From contig NZ_FZNP01000003.1 in assembly GCF_900188105.1 (NCBI RefSeq), forward strand, positions 558,001-622,000: a stretch of DNA of 64,000 nt. Direction: 5' to 3'. Under the pieces are notes generated by a model. The model was not told where the DNA came from and searched no databases. It was given only the letters and a program-made list of their open reading frames with translations. The position numbers and the translations under genes are program-made. The stretch comes from Actinomadura mexicana (GTDB lineage: Bacteria > Actinomycetota > Actinomycetes > Streptosporangiales > Streptosporangiaceae). This document shows positions 39,159-49,100 of the stretch, piece by piece; the stretch's first letter is position 1; every line of letters starts with the position of its first letter.

Positions 39159-42100
39159 GTGTCCGGGCCCGAATATCTCCAGGTCGAAGCTCCGCTGCTG
39201 AGGCAGCTCCGCGATATGGGCTGGGATCATCTGGCCGGCGCGCCGCCGGAGGTGTTCGCGCCGACGGATCCGGCGGTCTCCGGGCGCGGCTCGTTCGGCG
39301 AGGTGCTGCTCGAAGCCCGATTGCGGAAGGCGATCCGCGAGATCAACCCCGGTCCGGACGGGGACCCGTGGCTGGACGAGGCCCGCGTCTCCCAGGCGGT
39401 GGCCGAGCTGGCGCGGATCGGCGCGGCCGGCCTCCTGGAGGCCAACGAACACGCGACCGAGTTGCTCCTCTCCGGTGTGACCGTGCCCGGCCTGGACGGC
39501 TGGGACGGCGGCCGGGACCAGCGCGTCCACTTCATCGACTGGCGGAACTGGCAGCACAACGACTTCGCGGTCGTCTCACAGTTCCGGGTGGACGTCCCCG
39601 GCACGCAGGGACGCAACTTCATCGTCCCCGACGAAGTGCTGTTCGTGAACGGCATCCCCCTGGTCGTCGTGGAGTGCAAGAAGCCGAGCCGGGGCGACGC
39701 GATCTCCGAGGCCGTGACGCAGATCCGCAAGTACGCCGAGCAGAACAGCACGCGGACGCCCGAGGGCAATCGCAAGCTGTTCCACACCGTCCAGCTGACG
39801 GTGGCGACCTGCGGTGAGCGGGCGCGGCTCGGGACGTTCACCGGCGAGACCGAGCACTACATGCCGTGGCGGGACCCGTATCCCCGGACGGACGCGCAGA
39901 TCGCGTCGGGGCTCGGGTGCGACGAGCGGTCCGTGACCGAGCAGAACCGGCTGGCCGCCGTGGTGCTGAATCCTGAACGGCTGCTGGAGATCGTCCACGA
40001 CTACGTCACGTTCATGACGCTCGACGACGGCCGCCGGATCAAGGCGGCCCCGCGCTACCAGCAGTACCGCGCCGTCGAACTCGCCCTCCGTCGCCTCCTG
40101 GAGGGCGAGACGAAACCGGAGAACGGTGAGCAGGACCGGCGCGGCGGCGTCATCTGGCACACCCAGGGCTCGGGCAAGAGCCTCACGATGACGTTCCTCG
40201 TCCGGCGGATGCGGTCGATCGACGAACTCGCCGATGCCAAGGTCGTCCTGATCACCGACCGGACGCAGTTGCAGCAGCAGCTCTCCAAGACGCTGAGGCT
40301 GACCGGCGAGGAGGTCCAGGAGGCCACGAGCGTCAAGAAGGCCAAGCGGCTCCTTGGGGAGCACGGGCCGGGCATCGTCGCCGTGATGATCCAGAAGCAG
40401 CAGGATGTGGCCGCCCGGAAGTCCGACGGGGAGCTGAGCGAGGCGGCGCCCTCGCTCGGCGAGCTGAACACCGACGAGTCGGTCATCGTGCTGATCGACG
40501 AGGCGCACCGGTCGCACGGCTCGCGCCTGCACATGAACCTCCTCGAAGCGCTGCCCAACTGCGCCCGGATCGGCTTCACCGGAACGCCGATCATCATGGG
40601 GAAGCGGAAGAAGACCAGCCAGATCTTCGGCCCCATCATCGACCGCTACCTGCTCGCCGACGCCGAGAAGGACGGCGCCGTCGTCCGCATCTTCTACGAG
40701 GGCAACACGGTGAAGGGCGCCGTCCGCGACGGCCGCGACCTGGACGAGGTCTTCGAGGACATGTTCGCCGAGCAGAGCGAGCAGGAGCGCGAGCTGCTCC
40801 AGCGTCGCTACGCCACCAAGGGCGACGTCCTCGAAGCGGAGGAGCTGATCGAGGCCAAGGCCCGGCACATGCTGCGCCACTACGTCGCCGGGGTGCTGCC
40901 CAACAAGTTCAAGGCGCAGATCGTCGCCAACAGCCGGGAGGCGACGATCCGCTACCGCGAGGCCCTGATCAAGGCCCGGGACCGGCTGGTCGCCGAGGCT
41001 GAGACGGTCCCGTCCCACCTGCTCGACAGTTCACTGGACGAGCTGACCCCGCGCCAGGTCGTCCTGGTGCAGGCCCACAAGAAGCTCGCCCTGCTCCGCG
41101 CCATGGACTTCGTTCCGGTCATCTCCCCGGGCACGGACGACGACGAGGCCCGCTTCGCCGAGTGGACCGACAAGCGCAGCCAGGAAGACCGCATCGAGGC
41201 GTTCAAGAAGCCCTTCCCGGAAGACCCCGGCCAGGGCGACAAGCCGATCGGCTTCCTGATCGTGAAGTCGATGCTGCTCACCGGCTTCGACGCGCCGATC
41301 GAGCAGGTCCTCTACATCGACCGCTCCCTGAAGGAGGCGGAGCTGCTCCAGGCCGTCGCCCGCGTCAACCGTCCGGCCGAGGGCAAGAAGTGCGGCTACG
41401 TCGTCGACTACTACGGTGTCGCCAACCACCTCGCCGAAGCGCTGAAGGCGTATGCGGCCGAGGATGTCGACGGCGTCCTGTACGACCTGCGGGAAGAGGC
41501 CGCCAAGCTCGACCCGATGCGCCGCCGGCTCCGCGCGATCTTCACGGAGAAGGGCGTCGTCCCGTCCGGCGGCACCCTGGAGGACTGCGTGCTGTCGCTA
41601 GAGGAGGGAGCGCGGTTCGACCGGTTCGAGGCCGAGCTCAAGCGGTTCCTCAGCACGATCGACGTCATCCTCCCCGAGCCGGTCGTCAGCCCGTACCTGC
41701 CCGACGCCACGCTCTACGCGGAGATCGCGATGCGGGCCCGGCGCCGCTACCGCGTCGACGGCGGTGGCTTCGACCCCGCCGTCTACGGCGCGAAGGTGCG
41801 CCAGCTCATCGACGAGCATCTGCGGTCGCTCGGCATCGAGGAGAAGCTGCCGCCGGTGTCGCTGACCGCCGACGACTTCGAGGAGAAGGTCGCGGCACTC
41901 TCGGACGCGCGGACCCGCGCCTCCGAGATGGAGCACGCCGTCCGCGACCACATCGAGGTCAACCGGGGCCGGGACCCGCGCCGCTACCGGATGCTCAGCG
42001 AACGCCTCGAAGAGATCCTGCGCGACTACGCCGACAACTGGGAGCAGCAGGCCGCTCTGCTGGCCGACCTCGTGGCGGACCTGCGCGCCGACCGTCCCGA

Positions 42101-42416
42101 GCAGGACGACGACCCGCTGAGCCCGCCCGAACGGGCCCTTTACGGGGTGCTGCTGGAGGAGACGGCCCGGGACGGTGTCGTCCAGCCCGAGACCGACCGG
42201 TGGCTGTGCGACATCGTTGCAGGGGTTTTCGAGCTGGCGGTGCGAATGACGCATCGCCGCGACTTCTGGCGCAAGCCCGTCGACCGCGAGGATTTCCGCC
42301 TGCGCGTCGCGCAGACCCTTGCCGCCAAGGACGTGGACATCGATCTCGTCTCGGGGCTGGCGGACCAGCTCGTCGATGTGATCTCGCACTGGCGGGCGGA
42401 CATCCCGCGCCCCTGA
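39159..42416 (+). CDS. hsdR: Type I restriction-modification endonuclease/translocase subunit
   Basis: A 1085-residue HsdR. The N-terminal PD-(D/E)xK nuclease is visible as DEVLFVNGIPLVVVECKKPS (Glu-x-Lys). SF2 translocase motifs follow: VIWHTQGSGKSLTMTFLVRR (Walker A, about residue 330), VVLITDRTQLQQQL, VIVLIDEAHRSHGSRLHMNL (DEAH box) and RIGFTGTPIIMG, with the later LTGFDAPIEQVLYIDRSLKE and LQAVARVNRP. The C-terminal helical domain would bind HsdM/HsdS. It cleaves unmodified DNA after ATP-driven translocation. GTG start. It is separated from hsdS by the WhiJ-type trio, an unusual layout. Confidence 0.94.
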   Translation: MSGPEYLQVEAPLLRQLRDMGWDHLAGAPPEVFAPTDPAVSGRGSFGEVLLEARLRKAIREINPGPDGDPWLDEARVSQAVAELARIGAAGLLEANEHATELLLSGVTVPGLDGWDGGRDQRVHFIDWRNWQHNDFAVVSQFRVDVPGTQGRNFIVPDEVLFVNGIPLVVVECKKPSRGDAISEAVTQIRKYAEQNSTRTPEGNRKLFHTVQLTVATCGERARLGTFTGETEHYMPWRDPYPRTDAQIASGLGCDERSVTEQNRLAAVVLNPERLLEIVHDYVTFMTLDDGRRIKAAPRYQQYRAVELALRRLLEGETKPENGEQDRRGGVIWHTQGSGKSLTMTFLVRRMRSIDELADAKVVLITDRTQLQQQLSKTLRLTGEEVQEATSVKKAKRLLGEHGPGIVAVMIQKQQDVAARKSDGELSEAAPSLGELNTDESVIVLIDEAHRSHGSRLHMNLLEALPNCARIGFTGTPIIMGKRKKTSQIFGPIIDRYLLADAEKDGAVVRIFYEGNTVKGAVRDGRDLDEVFEDMFAEQSEQERELLQRRYATKGDVLEAEELIEAKARHMLRHYVAGVLPNKFKAQIVANSREATIRYREALIKARDRLVAEAETVPSHLLDSSLDELTPRQVVLVQAHKKLALLRAMDFVPVISPGTDDDEARFAEWTDKRSQEDRIEAFKKPFPEDPGQGDKPIGFLIVKSMLLTGFDAPIEQVLYIDRSLKEAELLQAVARVNRPAEGKKCGYVVDYYGVANHLAEALKAYAAEDVDGVLYDLREEAAKLDPMRRRLRAIFTEKGVVPSGGTLEDCVLSLEEGARFDRFEAELKRFLSTIDVILPEPVVSPYLPDATLYAEIAMRARRRYRVDGGGFDPAVYGAKVRQLIDEHLRSLGIEEKLPPVSLTADDFEEKVAALSDARTRASEMEHAVRDHIEVNRGRDPRRYRMLSERLEEILRDYADNWEQQAALLADLVADLRADRPEQDDDPLSPPERALYGVLLEETARDGVVQPETDRWLCDIVAGVFELAVRMTHRRDFWRKPVDREDFRLRVAQTLAAKDVDIDLVSGLADQLVDVISHWRADIPRP

Positions 42417-42464
42417 TGGTGCGCCGGTGTCGGGAACGTCGGCGTCCGATGGCAAGCTTGGGCC

Positions 42465-43178
42465 GTGGACGGTCCGGTGGCCGTCGAGATCGTCAAGGTC
42501 GGCGATCTCGACGTACAGGTGAGGGTGAGCGAGCGTCGCCGCCATGTCCGCCTGACGGTCGAGCGTGACGCGGCCGTCACTGCGGTCGTGCCGCCCGGGG
42601 TCGACCGGGCCGAGCTGGTGAAGATCGTCAAGAGCCGTCGGCGCTGGCTGTACGGCAAGCTCGCGGAGCGTCAGGCCCTGGGGGAGGGCAGGCCGGAGCG
42701 CGAGTACGTCTCCGGAGAGGGCTTTCCTTACCTCGGACGCAGCCACCGGCTTCTGATCGTGGACAGCGCTCCGTCTTCTGTCCGGCTGTTGCGTGGTCGT
42801 CTGGAGTTGCGCCGGGATGCTCTCGACGATGCGGCCGGCGCGCTCATCGGTTGGTATTCGCGGCGGGGGAAAGCGTGGCTACCCGCCCGTCTCCACCCCT
42901 GGGCCGAACGTATGCAGGCTCCTCGCGCCCCGCTGAAGGTTCTTCCCCTGGGCTACCGGTGGGGGTCGTGCTCCCCGGATGGGCGTCTCAACGTCCACTG
43001 GGCGACGATGCAGCTGCCCCCCGACCTGATCGACTACGTGCTGGCGCACGAGGTCGCCCACCTCCACGAACGCGATCACAGCGAGCGGTTCTGGCGGCGC
43101 CTGGAGCGGGCCATGCCCGACTACCCCGCCCGCCGGGCCCGGCTCAAACGCCTCGGGCCTGACCTCTGGCTTCCTTAG
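42465..43178 (+). CDS. YgjP-like M48 family metallopeptidase
   Basis: A 237-residue protein of the YgjP/DUF45 family. The zinc motif is VLAHEVAHLHERDHSERFWR (HExxH plus a downstream His), followed by the C-terminal YPARRARLKRLGPDLWL. The N-terminal beta-rich part has RRHVRLTVERDAAVTAVVPP. The substrate is unknown. Genes of this family are often encoded next to type I restriction-modification genes, as here 48 bp after hsdR. GTG start. Confidence 0.85.
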   Translation: MDGPVAVEIVKVGDLDVQVRVSERRRHVRLTVERDAAVTAVVPPGVDRAELVKIVKSRRRWLYGKLAERQALGEGRPEREYVSGEGFPYLGRSHRLLIVDSAPSSVRLLRGRLELRRDALDDAAGALIGWYSRRGKAWLPARLHPWAERMQAPRAPLKVLPLGYRWGSCSPDGRLNVHWATMQLPPDLIDYVLAHEVAHLHERDHSERFWRRLERAMPDYPARRARLKRLGPDLWLP

Positions 43179-43312
43179 AGCGAGCCCTTACTTCTGCTAG
43201 TTCGAGATCCGCGACGTTCCGCGGGCTGGACGAGGGCGTCTGGGGCACACCGTTCAGGGGCGTTCGTAAAACAGTCGTCAGGCGTGGGCGTCGCCGATAG
43301 CGTCGCTTGGTC

Positions 43313-43882
43313 ATGGAGCGCTTCGGTCAGTTTCTCAACGTGGTCGATGTGGAGGCGACCTGTTGGGACGGGCCGCCGCCGCCCGGACAGGCCAGCGAGA
43401 TCATTGAGATCGGGCTGTGCGTCGTGGACGTGGAGTCGCGGACGCGCGTGGCCAAGCACCGGTTCCTGGTCCGTCCTGTCCGGTCTGTGGTCAGTGCGTT
43501 CTGTACCGAGCTGACCGGGCTGACACAGGCGGAAGTTGAGAGCGGCGTCGAGTTCCGGGAGGCGTGCGCCCTCCTGGAACAGGAACATCGGTCGCGGTCC
43601 CGCGCTTGGGCGAGCTGGGGCGACTACGACCGCAAGCAGTTCGAGCGTCAGTGTTCGGCCGGCCGGGTCTCCTATCCGTTCAGCTCGCGGCACACCAATG
43701 CCAAACAAGCCTTCACCGACTGCTTCGGCCTCCAGCGGAGGCTTGGCATGAGCGCGGCGCTGGACCACGCCGGCCTCGCCCTGGAGGGCCGTCACCACAG
43801 CGGAGCCGACGACGCCTGGAACATCGCCGCACTGATTCTCGAGATCATGTCCCGTGAGGGATGGCGGACCGGCGCGTTCTGA
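43313..43882 (+). CDS. DEDDh-family 3'-5' exonuclease
   Basis: A 189-residue exonuclease of the RNase T/DnaQ superfamily, closest to KapD/ERI-like proteins by pattern. Motif I is FLNVVDVEATCW (Asp-x-Glu), motif II is AWASWGDYDRKQF, and motif III is HHSGADDAWNIAALI (His-x4-Asp). It degrades single-stranded RNA or DNA ends; which one is not deducible. ATG 43313 rather than TTG 43307. It is the last gene of the defence-linked plus-strand series. Confidence 0.85.
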   Translation: MERFGQFLNVVDVEATCWDGPPPPGQASEIIEIGLCVVDVESRTRVAKHRFLVRPVRSVVSAFCTELTGLTQAEVESGVEFREACALLEQEHRSRSRAWASWGDYDRKQFERQCSAGRVSYPFSSRHTNAKQAFTDCFGLQRRLGMSAALDHAGLALEGRHHSGADDAWNIAALILEIMSREGWRTGAF

Positions 43883-43958
43883 TCGGCCCGCCGGGCTTGG
43901 CGGAGTTCGGCCACGCGGCGCCGAGTTGCGGTGGTGCGCTGCGGAACGGTGACAGGGG

Positions 43959-44229
43959 TCAGGTCAGCGCTGCGATGGCGGTGTCCGCGTCGGCTTCTGT
44001 CGTGTAGAGGTGGAAGGCCAGGCGTGCCGCGCCGCTGCGCACGGATGCCCGGATGCCCGCCGCCGCGAGCCGCTCGGCCGCGTCCGGGCGGGCGACGATG
44101 GCGATCGCGCTGTCGCCGGGCGGCGGACCGAGGCCGGTCCGGAATCGGTTGGCCATCCGTAGGTCGTGGTCGTGGATCTGGCCGATGCCGACCTCCAGTA
44201 GCAGTTCCAGCGTGGGGGCGGCAATCCGA
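43959..44229 (-). pseudogene. C-terminal fragment of a class V aminotransferase-like protein
   Basis: Reading on the minus strand, about 90 residues resemble the end of a class V aminotransferase: LELLLEVGIGQIHDHDLRMA, RFRTGLGPPPGDSAIAIVAR, AAERLAAAGIRASVRSGA and ARLAFHLYTTEADADTAIAAL. No PLP-binding part precedes it; the sequence upstream is unrelated in every frame. It is a truncated remnant. It occupies most of the 415-bp gap between the exonuclease and the cupin regulator genes; nothing else recognisable lies there. Confidence 0.65.
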
Positions 44230-44297
44230 GGGCGCGGACGTGTTCGCGGCGATCCGGGAGGAGCCCGGCAACGTCCAGGCCCGCAAGCTGCGGCCGA

Positions 44298-44906
44298 TCA
44301 GGTTCTGCGCGAGATGACCATGATGTATTCGCAGGGGGCGTTCGTTCGGTTGGCGAAGCCGTGGTCCGCGTCGGCCTGGAAGAACAGGGAGTCGCCTGTG
44401 TTCAGGGTCTGGCTGATCCCGCCGATCGCGACGGTGAGGATACCTTCGAGCACCACGAGTTGTTTCTCCGTACCCGGCGGATAGGCGGGCAGCAGCCCGG
44501 TAGAGACCTGCGCGGGGAGGTGGTGGACGACCATCTCGGCTCCTCCCGCGCCCGGGGCCGCTGACACCATGTGCCGCTCGAAGCCGGTTTCCGGGTCACG
44601 GAAAACGGGGCGATCGTTCTTGCGCATGACAACGGCCACACCGGACGCGGCGGCAGCCGGCGCACCGATCAGTTCCGAGAGCGACGCGTCGAGCGCGTGG
44701 GCGATCCTGGACGCGACGCCGATCGTCGGGCTCTTCTCACCGCGTTCGACCTTCGACAGCATCGCCCGGCTGACCGACGACCGTGTGGACAGCTGCTCCA
44801 GGGTCAGGCCCGCCTCCTCGCGGCGTCGCCGCACGTTACCGCCGAACGCGCCGGCCAGGTCGTCACCATGCTGTGGCTCGGCTGCGTTCGCGTCTTGCTC
44901 GACCAC
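44298..44906 (-). CDS. XRE-family regulator with C-terminal cupin sensor
   Basis: A 202-residue regulator. The HTH lies at about residues 20-75 (NVRRRREEAGLTLEQLSTRS, then SVSRAMLSKVERGEKSPTIG). The C-terminal cupin spans about residues 95-200 (AQVSTGLLPAYPPGTEKQLV, VLEGILTVAIGG, LNTGDSLFFQADADHGFANR). Such proteins sense a small molecule and usually control the adjacent gene, here the divergent MBL-fold hydrolase. GTG 44906 is the plausible start; the longer frame runs across the shared promoter. A TCTTC/GAAGA dyad lies in that region. Confidence 0.85.
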   Translation of the reverse strand: MVEQDANAAEPQHGDDLAGAFGGNVRRRREEAGLTLEQLSTRSSVSRAMLSKVERGEKSPTIGVASRIAHALDASLSELIGAPAAAASGVAVVMRKNDRPVFRDPETGFERHMVSAAPGAGGAEMVVHHLPAQVSTGLLPAYPPGTEKQLVVLEGILTVAIGGISQTLNTGDSLFFQADADHGFANRTNAPCEYIMVISRRT

Positions 44907-44950
44907 CGTGCTCCTCGATCGATGGGTACCTGACTGTCCACAGTGTAGAG

Positions 44951-44980
44951 TTCTTCTAAAGAAGATGTGTGCTCTTCTAT
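44951..44980. promoter_or_regulatory. Putative operator between the cupin regulator and MBL genes
   Basis: TCTTC (44952-44956), TAAA, GAAGA (44961-44965) form a dyad, with a further CTCTTC half-site at 44972-44977. It lies 45-75 bp upstream of the cupin-XRE start and 40-70 bp before the MBL gene start, a natural operator position. Confidence 0.5.
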
Positions 44981-45019
44981 CGGAGACACGCGATGTGTGC
45001 CCAACACGACGGAGGTTCC

Positions 45020-45838
45020 ATGCGTTTGATCTCGAGTGGCCAGCACCATGCCAGGTTCGAATTCGGCGATCTGCAGGTGATCTCGTTGCGAGACGGGTAC
45101 ATCGACATGCCGCCGACACGGCTCCGCGACGAGGATGGGCACACGCTCGATGAGCTGCCGGCCGCCGTCCCGCTGGCCGGCGACAACTTGCGGCTGTCGG
45201 TCAACGCCTTCTTCGTCACTGACGGCACGCGATCGGTTCTCATCGACACCGGCGCGTCCAACGTCTGGCACGACCCCACCATGGGATTGATCTACCACGC
45301 GCTCGACGAAGCGGGAATCGACCGCGCGCAGGTCACCGATGTAGCCATCACCCACAAGCACGAAGACCACGTGAGCGGCCTGATCGCGCCAGACGGTTCA
45401 CAGGCGTTCACCAGACTCCAGCGCGTGTGGATCGGCGCGGGCGACACCTCGGTGTTCACCGGGCGGCTCGAGCCGATCCGCGACCGGGTCGTACCCGTGT
45501 CGGAGAAGGTCGCGATCAACGACTGGACCACCGCGATCCCGACACCGGGCCACACACCCGGTCACACCGTCTACGACGTCAGGAGCGGCACCGGCCACCT
45601 TCTCGCCTGGGGCGACACCGTTCACGTTCCCACCCTCCAATTCGATCAGCCGAACGTGTCCTGGGAGCTCGACGGCGACCAGTCCCAGGCCCGCGCCGCG
45701 CGAGCGGCCCTCCTCGAACAACTGACCCAACCACACCACTTCGTGGCCGGCGCCCACCTCGACTCACCCGGCATCGCCCGCGTAACCCCCTCCGGCGACG
45801 GTTACGCACTGGAATACCTCGCACCACCGATCGGCTGA
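45020..45838 (+). CDS. MBL-fold metallo-hydrolase
   Basis: A 272-residue metallo-beta-lactamase-fold protein. Zinc-binding motifs are VAITHKHEDHVSGL (HxHxDH), the later TPGHTPGHTVYDV and LLAWGDTVHVP, and the final His in FVAGAHLDSPGI. Related proteins include lactonases, alkylsulfatase-like enzymes and glyoxalase II-like hydrolases. ATG 45020 follows GGAGG, whereas an upstream in-frame start at 44969 lies within the operator region. Divergent cupin regulator suggests substrate-responsive control. Confidence 0.88.
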   Translation: MRLISSGQHHARFEFGDLQVISLRDGYIDMPPTRLRDEDGHTLDELPAAVPLAGDNLRLSVNAFFVTDGTRSVLIDTGASNVWHDPTMGLIYHALDEAGIDRAQVTDVAITHKHEDHVSGLIAPDGSQAFTRLQRVWIGAGDTSVFTGRLEPIRDRVVPVSEKVAINDWTTAIPTPGHTPGHTVYDVRSGTGHLLAWGDTVHVPTLQFDQPNVSWELDGDQSQARAARAALLEQLTQPHHFVAGAHLDSPGIARVTPSGDGYALEYLAPPIG

Positions 45839-46139
45839 CCGAGCCCGTCTGCTCCAGGCCGCGCTCGCGATGGCGGCCAAGCCGACACCCAGCCGGGCCA
45901 CCTACCAGCGCAAACAACGGCCACCACATAGCACTTTCAAGGCCACCTGACAGCCCTTCCAGATGGCCACCGGCAGTCGGGGACGACGACGCGCGAGCCG
46001 GGTGGCAGCGAGGCCGCGACCGGGGCCAGTACCTGCGAGGCGGAGGCGCCCACGGCCACGTCCTCGGACGCGGCGCCGCCCAGCCTTCCCCCGATCCCAA
46101 TGTGACAGCTGTTCACCTTTTGTCGGTTCGAGATCTACG
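45839..46139. other. Intergenic region, no gene recognised
   Basis: About 300 bp between the MBL gene and the large membrane hydrolase. A short open stretch on the plus strand (45847-45951) ends in KPTPSRATYQRKQ-type sequence but has no start or family. It may be debris. The promoter of the next gene is probably near 46100-46139. Confidence 0.4.
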
Positions 46140-49100
46140 ATGTGCCGCATGCCGGGCGAGGGCGGGGTGCGGAGTCGGTCGCGGCGGCGGGGGTTTCTGG
46201 TAGCGGCAGTGCTGGTCCTCGCCCTTGGCGCGCTGGTCGCTTCGCAGGTCGGGAGCTTGCTCGGCGTTCAGGCCGCGCCCGCTGCGGTGCCCCTGGAGAA
46301 CGGGGCGGCCGCCGAGGCCGGGTCGGTCGCCGCGCCGCCGCGGCTCTCGTCCGTCTCGTTGCCGACGAGCGGGACGGACGTCGAGCGGCGGCGGGAGCGG
46401 CTTGCCGCTGAGGCCGTGGCTTCGGCGCTTGGCGGGCGGGGGCTGCCGAAGCCGCGCATCGGCTCGGGGGATGCGCGGGGTGGAGGTGTTCTGCGGGTCG
46501 CGCGGGTCGCGCGGGTGGCGTCGGTGGCGTCGCCGGGCGCCTCGGCGGGACGGGCGCACCAGGCATTCCGGCTCCGCCAGAGGGGGAGTGGACTACTCCT
46601 TGAGGCGGCGACGGCCGAGGGCGCTGCCAACGGGCTCTATGCGGTCGCCGACCGCATCCGGTCCGGTGCCGAAGTGCTTCCCGAAAAGGACGACGGCCGG
46701 GTCGTCGCGCCCGTGTTGCCGTTGCGGTTGACCGACCACGGTTCGGTCGGGCTGACGGCGGACAAGGCGGCCTTCGCGGTGGGGGACGACTACGGGCTCA
46801 ACACCGACGCCGTCGGACCGGCGTTGTCGGGGCGAGCCCCCTGGGTGGACGAGTCGGCAGTCGCGACCATCGCGGCGCAGTTCCGGCAGTTCGTGGACCA
46901 TGCGCTCGCGAACGGCTACAACGGCGTCGTCGTGCCCGGTTTCCTGGAATATGTCACGTTCAGTGGGGTCGGCGACGGTCATGCCGTCTACGGGGCCGGT
47001 GATTCGCATATCGCGCGCGCTCTGGCGATGCGCGAGGCGTTCGGGCCGAGTTGGAAGTACGCCCACGAGATGGGCATGAAGGTCTACTTCCAGACGGACA
47101 TGCTGGCGCTGTCACCGCCGCTGGAGAAGTACCTCGGTGACCTCGACACCTCCAGCCCCCGGCTCTGGTCGGTCTACCGGGCCGGGCTGCACGAACTGTT
47201 CACCGCCTTGCCCTACGTGGACGGCCTGGTCGTGCGCGTAGGGGAGGGCGGCGAGGACTACGGGCTCGCCGGGTGGGACTACCGCTCCGAGATCAAGGTG
47301 ACCTCGGTCGAGCAGGTGCGGGCGATGCTCAGGGCCTTCCTGCGACAGGCGGACGCCGACGACCGCGACATCGTGTTCCGGACGTGGAGCGTCGGCGTCG
47401 GCGCGGTCGGCGACATGCACACCGATCCGGCGTCCTACCACCGGGTTCTCGACGGCATCGAGAACGAGCACCTGATCGTTTCGACCAAGTACACGCTGGG
47501 CGACTTCTACAGCCATCTGCCGCTCAACACGACGCTGCTGACCGGACGGCAGAAACGGATCGTCGAGTTCCAGTCGCGGCGGGAGTTCGAGGGGTTCGGG
47601 GCGCTGCCGAACGATCTCGGCGGCCTTCACCAGCAGGCCCTGCGGACGTTCCTCGCCACGAACCCGAACATCGTCGGCATCTGGAACTGGACGCAGGACG
47701 GCGGCCCGCTGCGGGCCGGGCCCATGACGCTCTACCTGCGCACCGGGTTCTGGCAGATGTGGGACGTCAACGTGTACCTGACCGCGCGCCTGGCCTGGGA
47801 CCCGGAGTTGGATGTCGCCGCCGCCACCCATGACTGGATCAGGCAGACGTTCTCCGCCGATCCCGCCACCGTGTCCGCGATCGCCCAGGTCATGGCGCTG
47901 TCGCGAAGCGCGCTCGGCAAGGGCCTCTACATCGGCCCGTATGCCGGCACGTCGGTCAGGGCGCTCGGGCTGGAACCGCCGCCGATGATGTGGATCTTCG
48001 AGTGGGACATCGTCACCGGCGACAGCGCCGCGCTCGACACGATCTACCGGGTCGCGAGATCCGGGCTGGACGGGGCGATCGCCGAGGGCGACGAGGCGGT
48101 GGCCCTCGCGCGCAGGATGCAGGCTCTGGTCGACGGCACGGCCCCCGCGTCCTGGCACGACCCGGCGCTGAGGCGGCAGTTCGCGGACGCGCTGGCCTAC
48201 CAGGTCGACCTGTTCGGCACGCTCGCCGCCTACCGGACGATGGTGCTGCGGCACGCGCAGTGGCTCGACAGCGGCTCGGGGTCCGCCAGGACGGCATGGC
48301 GCGCAGCGGAGAAGCGCTTCCGGACGGCCGCCGCCGCCCACGAGCGGCGCTACGGCCAGGACACCGCCCTTCCGGCCTACAACTTCACCGCGGCCGAGAT
48401 CGGGATGAAGCACGCCGATCGGGACGAGGCCATGGCCTGGTTCGCGCGCAGCCTGCTGCTGGTCCTCATCCTCGTCTTGCTGCTCGGCGTGCCCAGATCG
48501 GCTGCGCTGCGGGCTCTGTGGGTCGGTATGACCCGGCCATGGCGAGTCGCGTCGGTCGAGCCGTCCGGGAACGTCGACCGGACGCTCGTCTGGGCACTGC
48601 CCGCTCTCGTGCTCGTGCTGAGCCGGGCCGTCCACACCTGGTTCGCGGCACCCGCCCATCTCGTGCTGGTGCTCGGTGCCTGGCTGGTCTTCGCGTTGAC
48701 GCTGCGGTGGCTGACGCGGGGCCGCGACCGGTTCGCGATCGGCGCCGCGATCGGCGGGGTCGCGCTGGTGCGCAGTGTGATCCTGCTGGTCGCGCTGGCA
48801 GGGCGGGGTCCCGGCCGGTACTGGTACGACTTCTGGACGGAACCCGGGTTGCGCTTCCTCTACATCACGGTCGCGTTCGGCGCGTTCTGCTGGACGTTCG
48901 CGGTCGCCTACCTCGTCCTGCGCGGCGGCTATGGCCTGTCGAAGCGCCATGCGACGGGCGCAACGCTGGTCGGAACGGGCGTCCCGCTGGCGGCTCTCGG
49001 CTCCCTCGTCGCCGCGATCGGGCTGGAACGCGCCCTGACGATCTGGAACGACCAGATGGCGCTGCTGCCCTGGGGGCTCTCCCGCATCCTCGGCATCACG

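Noticed and set aside
44232..44318. Short plus-strand frame reading DVFAAIREEPGNVQARKL
   Set aside because: No start signal or recognised family; most likely debris between the aminotransferase remnant and the cupin regulator gene.
45847..45951. Short plus-strand frame after the MBL gene
   Set aside because: Considered as a recombinase remnant, but no family motif could be identified.
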